NCBI GenBank assembly: GCA_021404985.1
Contig: QWHP01000093.1
Location: 1-16,269 of the forward strand
From: Actinobacteria bacterium ATB1
Lineage (GTDB): Bacteria > Actinomycetota > Acidimicrobiia > UBA2766
Reading direction: 5' to 3'
Length of the DNA stretch: 16,269 bases
The position numbers were made by a program, and so were the translations under genes. The notes below the pieces were generated by a model that worked only from the letters and a program-made list of their open reading frames with translations, ran no database searches and had not been told where the DNA came from. Positions 1-7,491 of the stretch are shown piece by piece (within the stretch, counting starts at the first letter, position 1; each line of letters begins with the position of its first letter).

Positions 1-990
1 CGTGCAGCCAGGGAACCTGCACGTCCCGTCCCGAACTGCGAGCGCGCGGCGCAGGGCAGTGGGAACCCTACGGGTGCGCCGTCCGGCATCCAGAGGCGTC
101 CCATCGGTGTCCTCGCGGATCTCGATCGCAGTTGCGTCACAGGCGAGGCGCTCAGCGGTCTCGGCGGGGAGGTCCGGCCCGTCCTCGAGCGCAGAATCGC
201 CGGCAGCGACACTCGTACCGACACGGGTGTGCACGACGACCTGGGTCGCCGCAGGTCCCTGAACCGAAGCCGGGCCGTGCGCCAGGTACGACTCGGCGAT
301 CGCGACGAGCCCGTCCGCGTCGCGACGCTCCCACGGCTCCACCTCGAAGCCTCCCAGCCCTCCCGGCGATACGGCGGAATCGCCGGCGCCTACGCCGCCT
401 CCGATCCCACACGTGACATGCTCGGTCTCGACCCGTGCCGCACGGATCGCCTTCACGAACCGCGCGCCGTCCTCAGGTACCAGACGTCCCGACACACACA
501 GGAACCCTTCCTCGTCCCAGTGCCAGCGCAACCGGCGACGCTCGGACCGCCGCTGTGCCCGCTCCCCAGACGAGAGCTCCTCGGCCTCGAGCACCTGACG
601 CATACCCCGCACGACCCGCTCGAGCTGGGACGCCGACAGATACCGCGACGTCTCCAAGAGCACCTCCTCGTTCGCGGCGGTCGCGACACGCACGAGTGCC
701 CGGACTTTGCTGTAGCTCAACCGGCCCTGCCCGAACGCCTCACGGATCTGGGGCAGATCTTCCAATGCCCGTCCCACCCGCACCTGCTCACGGGCGGTGA
801 CGAGACTGATCCCGCACCGCCAGTTCAACCAGTGCGCACACGACTTCGCACCCCACGTCGCCCAACCCATACGCCGGTCGAACTCGGCGACGAGCAGCAA
901 CCAGCGGCACGTCGCCGCATAGATGTGAGCTGCAAGTTCGGTGATCTCGTGCTCGATCACCTCCAACGGACGCTGATCCTCGATTGGCAT
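1..990 (-). CDS. DUF222 / HNH endonuclease (13E12-type), C-terminus beyond window
   Basis: The minus strand is open without a stop from ATG at 990-988 to the window edge, giving 330 residues. An in-frame TAG lies just upstream of the ATG and a GGAG lies 6 nt before it (997-1000), which supports this start. The N-terminal two thirds have the DUF222 pattern, with a Trp-rich segment ('CAHWLNWRCG') and 'LPQIREAFGQGRLSYSKVRA'. The last visible residues, 'RRALAVRDGTCRFPGC', open the HNH nuclease domain; the catalytic His-His part lies beyond position 1. This family is multicopy and partly mobile in actinobacteria, where it is known as the 13E12 repeat family in Mycobacterium tuberculosis. Its biochemical role is not settled. 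A perfect LexA-type palindrome stands 27 bp upstream, so damage induction is likely. No frameshift was seen in this stretch. Confidence 0.9.
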   Translation of the reverse strand, partial: MPIEDQRPLEVIEHEITELAAHIYAATCRWLLLVAEFDRRMGWATWGAKSCAHWLNWRCGISLVTAREQVRVGRALEDLPQIREAFGQGRLSYSKVRALVRVATAANEEVLLETSRYLSASQLERVVRGMRQVLEAEELSSGERAQRRSERRRLRWHWDEEGFLCVSGRLVPEDGARFVKAIRAARVETEHVTCGIGGGVGAGDSAVSPGGLGGFEVEPWERRDADGLVAIAESYLAHGPASVQGPAATQVVVHTRVGTSVAAGDSALEDGPDLPAETAERLACDATAIEIREDTDGTPLDAGRRTRRVPTALRRALAVRDGTCRFPGCT

Positions 991-1017
991 GGTCGGCTCC
1001 ACAACAACCCCCTAGGC

Positions 1018-1033
1018 TCGAACACATGTTCGA
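1018..1033 (-). promoter_or_regulatory. SOS (LexA) box upstream of the DUF222/HNH gene
   Basis: TCGAACACATGTTCGA is a perfect palindrome of the form TCGAAC-N4-GTTCGA, the LexA operator consensus of actinobacteria and Bacillus. It ends 27 bp before the ATG of the DUF222/HNH gene. A TAGTAT, a possible -10 element on the minus strand at 1038-1033, touches its edge, so LexA binding could block the promoter. Members of the 13E12 family in M. tuberculosis are known LexA-regulated genes, which fits. Alphaproteobacterial LexA uses a different motif (GTTC-N7-GTTC), so the box also speaks to the origin of this half. Confidence 0.8.
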
Positions 1034-1038
1034 TACTA

Positions 1039-1073
1039 GCATCCGGCTGCGACACCACCCGCCATCCGGATGC
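1039..1073. repeat. 8-bp inverted repeat beside the SOS box
   Basis: GCATCCGG (1039-1046) and CCGGATGC (1066-1073) are perfect complements separated by 19 nt. The repeat lies between the end of the helicase gene and the SOS box. It could form a hairpin acting as terminator for the helicase transcript, or be a second operator. There is no U-tract. The rest of the 1034-1159 gap shows nothing recognisable. Confidence 0.4.
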
Positions 1074-1159
1074 CGCGGAATCGCCTCCCCGGCCCCGGCC
1101 ACCACTCGCCCGCGCTGAGGCCCAGTCCGCCAGAAAGGTCCACGCAGCCTTGGAAGCTC

Positions 1160-4100
1160 CTATGCCACTGCCGCCGCAAACGCGGCGTAGAGATCGCCGG
1201 AGAGAGGCACGTCGAGTTCCCACGTGATGGCCATTGGCTTCTCGCCCACATGACTCCGGTAGGTGGCCGGCCCGAGGAACCAGAACGCCCGGTCGTCGGC
1301 ACGGAGACGGGCGAACAAGAGGATGGCGCGGCCATCCCGCTCGTGGTGCCGGTGCCGCAAGCCGGTGGGGCTGTCCTCACGGGTGATCGACTGGCTTTCC
1401 AGTGGATGAGGGTCCGGCTGATCGCGTAGTCGCGGTATCGGGTGGTGGGCGAGAAGCCGCCGCTGCTCTTGCGAGCGTGAACGCGAGCAGCTCGGCTTTG
1501 ACGGGGGGTTTCGCCTCATAGACGCCGCTCTGCCAGGCAGGAATCTTGGATCCGTCGCTGCCGAGGCCCATGCCGGCGAGAATCTCGATGCGGCTGTAGC
1601 GGGCATGGACTTGGAGCGGCGCGTCGGGGTGTGTCTTGAGTGGTTGGTGGAGATGGTCGATCCGCCCGTGGAGCAGCCCGAACAGCTCAGCCAGCTCCGC
1701 GATCACCTGGGGGTGGGCCCAGACGAGGTCGACCGCGTTCTGGAGCGACATGTCCTTCGCCAGGGCCTGGTCGGCGAGCGACGCGACAAGCATGTGCAAG
1801 AGGCGCCTCGTCCTCTCCGGCAGGGTCTCGACCCGTGGACGCTCGCCTGCCAACAGAGCTCGGTAGGTGGCGATGCGATCGGCGTCATCGATGTGGAGGA
1901 GCCGGCCGACGGCCCGGCGGAGGACACGCTCCTCGGGTCCGGCGGGTAACACGGTCCCGCCGGCCGTCTCGACCAGGTCGGACCAGCTGTGCGAGTTGGC
2001 GTAGATGTCCTCGAGGTCGAGCCCGGCCTCATCCAAGTACTCCGCCAGGGCGATGCCGGGCCGCTCTCGGCGCAGGGATCGCAGCTCGTCGACCTTGGCC
2101 TTCCACTGCGAAGGTATGGCCTCGCGCAGGCTGCGCAACACGACCTCGGTCGACTTCTCGTCGAGCTGCATGTTGCAGCCCGCGGGAAGAAACGGGAACT
2201 GCATCCGCACGGCCCGCTCGACGTCGCGGCGGGTGCCGCCGAGCAGCGCCCGGTAGCGGCGGTCGAAGCGAAACTCTTTGCGGTGGGTGCCGACGAAGTC
2301 CAACACGGTGCAGTACGCCTTGTCCTTGGCCTTGCGGAGCCCCCGGCCGAGTTGCTGGAGGAACAGCACCGGGCTGTCGGTCGGGCGCAGCATCAGCACA
2401 GTGTCAACGTTGGGGACGTCGATGCCTTCGTTCAACAGGTCTACGGAGAACACCACCTTGACTTCGCCGGCGGCAAGGTCTCGCAGGGCAGTCTCTCGGT
2501 CGTCCCGCGGGCTGTCACCCCAGATGTGACGAGCCATGAACCGGGCGTGCTCGATGCTCACACAGAACCCCAAGCAGCGCATCTTGGCGACGTCGACGTG
2601 GTCGTCGACCTGCTTTACGACGAGCCGGGCCCAGGCGTCAGAGCTCGTGTACCGGTTGGTGAGCGCCTCGATCTCGTAGCCCCGTCCCCGCCGCCAGGGG
2701 ATGTCGGTCAGGTCGAGACCATCGTGGATGCCGAAGTAGAGGAACGGAGCGAGGTGCTGCTGGTCGATGGCATCCCACAGGCGCAGCTCGGCCGCGATGC
2801 GATCGCCAAACCAATCCAGGATCGGCAACCCGTCACTGCGCTCGGGCGTGGCTGTCAGCCCGAGCAGCTCGACCGGGTCGAGATGGTCGAGCACCCGCTC
2901 GTACGAAGCAGCCGCGGCGTGGTGGAACTCGTCCACGATCACCACGTCGAAGTGGTCGGGGGCCAGCGCATCCAATCCTGAAGCGTTGAGGCTCTGGATC
3001 GACGCGAACACGTGCTCGAATCGCGACGGGCGAGCACCACCAACCCACTTCTCTCCGAAAGACGGGTCACGCAGGGCGTGGCGGAACGTGGCCAAGCTCT
3101 GATCGAGGATCTCCTCGCGGTGCGCGATGAACAACAGTCGGGACCGGTCGAGCTGAGCCCGCAGGTTGGCGTAGTCGAGCGCAGCCATCACTGTCTTGCC
3201 GGTACCCGTGGCGGAGACGAGCAGATTGCGGTGGTGCCCACGCTGGCGGGACACCTCGACCAGCTCGAGGAGACGGTCCTGGAAGGGGAACGGTCGCAAC
3301 TCGATCGGGCTGAGGATCACGCGCGGACCGGAGTCGGTTCGACCGATACGCTCCTGCTCTTCGTCGAAGCGCGCGCTGTCGTAGGGGAGGTAGTCGCCAC
3401 CCGACCAGTAGCTCTCGAACACGGCGCCGAACTTGGCGATCACATCAGGATTGCGGGCGGCCGAGGCCCGCACGTTCCACTCGACACCCGTCACCTGGGC
3501 CGAGTGAGTGAGGTTCGACGAGCCGACGTAAGCAGTGGAGAAGCCTGAGTATCGGTGGAACACCCACGCCTTTGCGTGCATGCGGGTCGTGGTGAGGTCG
3601 TAGGACACTCGGACGTCGGCACCAAGATCCACGAGTTGCTCGAGGACGGCCTTCTCAGTGGACCCGGTATAGGTCGTCGTCAGCACCCGGAGCTGTCGGT
3701 CCCGCCCACAGTGGTGCCGGAGCGCATCGAGCAGAGGAGCGATTCCGCTGCGTCGGATGAAGGCCATCACGACATCGATGCGGTCGGCCGATTCGATCTC
3801 GGAGCGCAACTGGTTCCAGAGGTTCGGCTCGCCCGGCGCGTTCGTGAGAAGTGTCGTGTCGAGCAATGGGATCAGGGGCTCGGCGATCGCTTCGGGGCTG
3901 CCATCCGGTCGCCGGCCGAGGATGGCGTGGAGCACCGTCGCCGGATCGACCGGCGCAGTCGAGGGGTCGACTTCGACCAGTTCGCCCAGCCGGTCGAGCA
4001 GCGCACGGGCCACCTCGATTCCGACCCCGACTCGATCTGTTTCACTGACAGCACAGAGGGCACGCTCGATCTCACGGCTGAGGTGCCACGCGATCCGATC

Positions 4101-4352
4101 GGGGGCCTCTGCAACACGCAGGGCTCGTTCCTCGGACGACAATGAATCCGCGAGCGCGTCGAGGCGAGCCTTCAGGCCCTCCGTTACGAGTACTTCGTAC
4201 AGACCTTGCGGCAGCTCCTCCACGGTTCGAGAAACTACGGGCTCACGCCTACCCGTGCCGGGATCGAGCTGGCTCGCACATCGCCTATCGCGCCGGACCG
4301 CGAATCGTCCCGACTCGTCCCAGTTGGCTGGGGCAACATGATCACGCGACAA
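1160..4352 (-). CDS. PLD-nuclease / SF2 helicase / DUF3427 protein, frameshifted near its C-terminus
   Basis: A large nucleic-acid-processing ATPase. Counting from the TTG at 4352: residues 1-43 match nothing I know, and family similarity begins at 'LPQGLYEVLVTEGL' (47-60). GTG at 4223 is therefore the alternative start; neither has a good ribosome site. A phospholipase-D-like nuclease follows at about 165-325 (HAK at 259-261, GSSNLT at 277-282). The SF2 helicase core has ATGTGKT (381-387), DEFHH (474-478), TATPERSDG (500-508) and QQLGRGLRK (666-674). A DUF3427 domain closes the protein. The long frame leaves the family sequence at residue 961, but the missing end resumes in two other frames ('GGFSPTTRYRDYAISRTLIHW', then 'SQSITREDSPTG' to 'FLGPATYRSHVGEKPM') and stops at 1160. 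Two one-base deletions, near 1471 and in a C-run at 1399-1400, explain this. Its start overlaps the end of the NERD helicase gene. Confidence 0.85.
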
Positions 4353-6027
4353 GCCCCCGGTGACGATGTAGGGCAGAGACGACCTCAGGCGTCACGACCA
4401 CGGCAGCATACGTCTGCGCCCGGTACAGACCGATGCGCATCAGGGTGCGCAGGTCGGTCTTGGTGTGGGGGTCGAGCTCGCAGAGGATCGTGGCCGGGGT
4501 CTCGAGACCCTTGAAGCGGTGGATGGTCTCGACGCGGACCTCGTCGTGTGCGAGGTCGGTGGGCGAATGGTACGAGTCGGGGTTGCGGCCGGCGAGGGTG
4601 AGGTTGGCGAGGCGCCTGCCCCACAGCCTGCTGCGGGCGGCAGCAACTCCGGTCTGGACGACGATGTCGTGCGGCGCGACGCCGCGTTCGCGAACGAGCT
4701 TGTGAAGGAGGGCGCCGAGCGCTTTCGGGGTGTCGTCGAGGCTGTCGATCTCGACGATCTCGAGGGGGTATCCGCCTTCGATGCCGACGTCCGGCTCGGG
4801 GTCACCGAGGAACTCGGCGATGGAGCGGGCGAGGGTGGCCGAGGTGCGGAGCTGGCGGCCGAGGGGCCAGTGGATCGCGTCCGGGAGGTCTGGTAGAGGG
4901 CCGTTGTCGTAGATGCGCTGGGACGGATCGAGGAAGAGGTACAGGCCTCCCGCACGGTCCGGGTCGGTGAGGGCGACGCTCAGCAGGTCGACCCAGTCCT
5001 GGCCGAAATCCTGGCCCTCGTCGATCACGATCGTGTCGAAGCTGTCGCCTACGGCCACGTTCTCGCACACGCCGTCGACGAGGCCGGTGAACCATGCGGA
5101 GAGTGCTTCACGGTCGCCGCGCTCGGGCTTCGGGCCGGGATGGATCCCCGCTGTCGTCGCCCACGTCTCGCACAGCTCGTGGAACGTCGAGATGCACAGG
5201 TTCGGGAGGGCTGCGCGGGCAGCCAGGGCCTGCTGGTGCTCGGCGAGTGGGCGGTTGTAGCAGACGTAGAGAACCCGCCGTCCGTCCCTCGCCTGCTCGG
5301 CCGCGAAGCGCATGGCGAGAAGCGACTTTCCCGTGCCGGGCCCACCCTCGACCACCGCACGGGTCTGGGCGAGCAGACCCTTGAGGGTGCGGTGCTGCTG
5401 CTCGGTGAGCTCGGCTGCCTCCTCACGTTCCCTGTCGATGGCGATGCCGATGTCACCGCCGAGGGACCAGTCCGGTTCGAGGAGGCGACAGAGCGTCTCG
5501 ACATCGGCGGGACGGATCGGCCGGGCGTCCTTCGCATGCACGAGGTCGACAACGCCCTTCCCGAGTGCGGGCATGTCTTCGCCGTCGACGAGGACGCCGC
5601 CGTCGAGGTCCATACCGAGCTGCGCTAGGTCGGCACTGCAGTCCGGGAAGATCACCGCATGACAGAAGACCGCGTTGCGGGCGATGCCGAGCTCTCGGAC
5701 CTTCTTCTCGAGCCGCTTCTTCGAGCGCAGCGCCTGCCGGGCCGGATCCTTGATCGGGTGTGACTGCCCGGTGCGTGAGATCGAAAGCCATTGCGTGCCG
5801 CGACGTTCGATTCGGCCGCCCTTCACCTCGGCGACACAGATGCCGTCGGTGGAGAGCGCGATCACGTCCGCCTCGCCCGACACCTGCCGGCCCGAGCGAT
5901 CACGGGTCGTCCAGCCGACGCCGTGGGCGATGTGCCAGTCGTCGGGAAGCTGCGCGACGAGCGCCTCCACGGCCGCCTGCTCGGCATCGCTCTCGTATTC
6001 CGGCTGTCTCGTGATCAGGATCCCCAC
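4342..6027 (-). CDS. NERD-domain SF1 (UvrD/Rep-like) helicase-nuclease
   Basis: 561 residues from GTG at 6027-6025, chosen because GAAGG lies 7 nt upstream (6035-6039) and the upstream extension to 6090 is low-complexity. The N-terminal part (about 7-130) is a NERD domain, a restriction-endonuclease-like fold, with candidate metal-binding residues in GEADVIA (Asp54) and VAEVKG (Glu67, Lys69). The helicase follows: Q-motif-like 'LTEQQHRTL' (207-215), Walker A GGPGTGKS (228-235), Walker B 'TIVIDEGQDF' (332-341), 'FLDPSQRIY' and 'VETIHRFKGLE' (499-509). The end, 'GLYRAQTYAAVVVTP', resembles motif VI of this group. No frameshift is visible. The stop overlaps the next gene by 11 nt if that gene starts at TTG 4352, suggesting translational coupling. 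NERD helicases have no fixed function but recur near phage-defence and DNA-repair genes. Confidence 0.88.
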   Translation of the reverse strand: MGILITRQPEYESDAEQAAVEALVAQLPDDWHIAHGVGWTTRDRSGRQVSGEADVIALSTDGICVAEVKGGRIERRGTQWLSISRTGQSHPIKDPARQALRSKKRLEKKVRELGIARNAVFCHAVIFPDCSADLAQLGMDLDGGVLVDGEDMPALGKGVVDLVHAKDARPIRPADVETLCRLLEPDWSLGGDIGIAIDREREEAAELTEQQHRTLKGLLAQTRAVVEGGPGTGKSLLAMRFAAEQARDGRRVLYVCYNRPLAEHQQALAARAALPNLCISTFHELCETWATTAGIHPGPKPERGDREALSAWFTGLVDGVCENVAVGDSFDTIVIDEGQDFGQDWVDLLSVALTDPDRAGGLYLFLDPSQRIYDNGPLPDLPDAIHWPLGRQLRTSATLARSIAEFLGDPEPDVGIEGGYPLEIVEIDSLDDTPKALGALLHKLVRERGVAPHDIVVQTGVAAARSRLWGRRLANLTLAGRNPDSYHSPTDLAHDEVRVETIHRFKGLETPATILCELDPHTKTDLRTLMRIGLYRAQTYAAVVVTPEVVSALHRHRGLVA

Positions 6028-6361
6028 GGTACGACCTTCGGGTGGCGCCCGCCTACAGCGGCCTGTGCACGGATACTCCAAGGTACGCACGGACTCCCAG
6101 CAGCTACCACCGAGGTGTCCCCGGACAGGAAAGCGCGCCTGCCGAAGATCGCCAGGGCACCGTCGCCCCGAGTCGCCGCCCGAGTGCTGGTAGCTGCTCC
6201 TGCCTGCGCCGTATGGTCACCGGGCGTGCCGCCGACCGCATCGCCGCCATGGCGCGCCGATTCCACCCCAGCACGCAAATCCACGTCGCCAAGGGGCTCG
6301 AGGGGCCGAACGGGGATACTGAGGCGAACCACACCCCCGCGCCGGGACGGCAAGTGCCCAC
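6028..6361. other. Intergenic region between divergent genes
   Basis: This 334-bp stretch separates the NERD helicase gene (-) from the DUF6933 gene (+) and must hold both promoters. I could not pick a convincing -35/-10 pair for either. An 11-bp inverted repeat is listed separately. A 51-codon plus-strand ORF (6212-6365) ends in an ATGA overlap with the DUF6933 start, but its residues look random and I do not call it a gene. Confidence 0.5.
6099..6198. repeat. 11-bp inverted repeat in the divergent promoter region
   Basis: AGCAGCTACCA (6099-6109) and TGGTAGCTGCT (6188-6198) are perfect complements 78 nt apart. They could be paired operator half-sites or arms of a structure upstream of the NERD helicase. 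The function is unknown. Confidence 0.4.
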
Positions 6362-7063
6362 ATGACCACGACCGCCGGTTACACGATCCACGCCACGAGG
6401 AAGCTCCTCGACCGCGTGAAGCAACCCATAGAGGAGCCTGTGCAGCCCTGCACGGCCCTCGGCAACTGGTACGCGACGGCCCTGTTCTGGAAACCCCAAG
6501 TCGCCCTCTTCGTGAACGAGCGCACCCTCCTGCCGGTGTTCATGCCACTCGCTCCCGCCCGCTCGCTCGCTCGCCGCTTCCCCGACTGGCTGCGTCGCGT
6601 CCTGGAAGCGCACGGCCTCGAAACGAGTTTCGTCGACATCGAGATCCGCTCGATGGGTGTCGCTCACTTCGCCAAGACAGCGAACCGCAGTCTGGTCGGT
6701 GTGACGAACGAGTACGCGTTCCTCGCCGCTGAAGGGAGCCGTCCACCCGGCATCGACGATCTGGTCGGGCTTTCCAGGGTCCTGGCCGACACCCCGATGA
6801 GCCCGCTGTACAAGCGCAACGTGACCGCGCGTGGCGAGCTGGAAGCGCTCGCGCTCGCCCAGGCAACTGACTCCACGCGTGGGCGGCCTCGCGAGGCCAT
6901 ACCTGCTCCGCGCTGGCGATCCGGCAGCCTGGGCCCGGCCGCACCCGCAGGGCGCGACTCAGGCGTTGAGCACTGCGAACCCTTCGTCGACCATCCACGC
7001 GGGCCAGAACAGACCCTGAAAGAAGACGAGGACGTACGCCCAGTTGGCTGCCGTGGAGCCTGA
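6362..7063 (+). CDS. DUF6933-like protein, 3' end probably frame-extended
   Basis: 233 codons from ATG 6362. Residues 1 to about 160 match the DUF6933 pattern as I remember it: 'ATRKLLDRV' near the start, 'ALGNWYATALFWK', 'VALFVNERTLLPVF', 'FAKTANRSLVGVTNEYAFL' and 'LADTPMSPLY'. The family has no assigned biochemical role. From about residue 168 on the sequence turns into low-quality Arg/Pro/Gly-rich text. A one-base shift would bring in TGA at 6868-6870, near the usual family end. I infer that the true gene stops there and that a small deletion around 6860 extends the frame. The extension also runs antisense to a small minus-strand ORF. Confidence 0.7.
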   Translation: MTTTAGYTIHATRKLLDRVKQPIEEPVQPCTALGNWYATALFWKPQVALFVNERTLLPVFMPLAPARSLARRFPDWLRRVLEAHGLETSFVDIEIRSMGVAHFAKTANRSLVGVTNEYAFLAAEGSRPPGIDDLVGLSRVLADTPMSPLYKRNVTARGELEALALAQATDSTRGRPREAIPAPRWRSGSLGPAAPAGRDSGVEHCEPFVDHPRGPEQTLKEDEDVRPVGCRGA

Positions 7064-7069
7064 ATCCAC
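6959..7069 (-). CDS. Possible 36-residue membrane-type small protein
   Basis: An ORF from GTG 7069 to TGA 6959 gives 36 residues, with a Trp/Phe-rich hydrophobic core 'NWAYVLVFFQGLFWPAW' and an acidic end. Most third codon positions are G or C, as in the real genes nearby. The ribosome site is weak (GCGAG). It lies 20 bp downstream of the 58-residue ORF on the same strand, so the two could be co-transcribed. It overlaps the doubtful extension of the DUF6933 frame. The same frame is open upstream to 7360, so this could be the tail of a longer broken gene. Function unknown. Confidence 0.35.
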   Translation of the reverse strand: MDSGSTAANWAYVLVFFQGLFWPAWMVDEGFAVLNA

Positions 7070-7089
7070 CGGGGTGTCTCGCGCGCTGC

Positions 7090-7266
7090 TCAGAGGGTCT
7101 CTCTGTGAGATCCCGTGACGAAGACCGTGAGGCCGGAGGAGACCATGGATCCGAAACGCCGCTTCTCGAGGAGTTCCTTGAGTGCCTCCAGGCAGGCTTG
7201 CCGGAGCTCTCCGGAGACGATGTATTGGGGCTCTCTCGGATAGTGCCCACTCGAGGACGCTTGCAC
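7090..7266 (-). CDS. Possible 58-residue hypothetical protein
   Basis: An ORF from GTG 7266 to TGA 7090, preceded by a strong AGGAG with 6-nt spacing (7273-7277). The middle, 'GELRQACLEALKELLEKRRF', looks like an amphipathic helix, followed by a beta-like 'GLTVFVTGSH'. About three quarters of third positions are G or C. I do not recognise the family. It is followed closely by the 36-residue ORF on the same strand. The next 225 bp (7267-7491) hold nothing I can identify. Confidence 0.4.
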   Translation of the reverse strand: MQASSSGHYPREPQYIVSGELRQACLEALKELLEKRRFGSMVSSGLTVFVTGSHRETL

Positions 7267-7491
7267 GTCTTTCTCCTGCGGAATCGTTCGGGATGGTTGA
7301 TGGCCTGTCGCCTGTCCATTCGCCGCGGACGGGTCGCTGGCCTGCGCGGTATCGGATCAATCCGAGTTGTCGAGAACGGGTTGCTCAGCAGGTTTCTCCG
7401 GGTCGTCCCGCAGCCAATCCCGACGCGACGCCGGGCCGGGTATACCCGGCACAGGCGCTTCCTGGAGTTTTCCGCATTGGGCAGCAGGCTC

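Noticed and set aside
229..1227. 332-codon plus-strand ORF
   Set aside because: It runs antisense to the DUF222/HNH gene, and its Arg/Pro/His-rich product is typical of shadow frames in GC-rich DNA.
6212..6365. 51-codon plus-strand ORF overlapping the DUF6933 start by ATGA
   Set aside because: Residue composition looks random and no ribosome site supports it; the overlap is likely chance.
7105..7491. Open frame upstream of the agarase-like signal sequence as part of that protein
   Set aside because: The residues lack any domain character and would put the lipobox deep inside the protein; the minus strand there has better-supported small ORFs.
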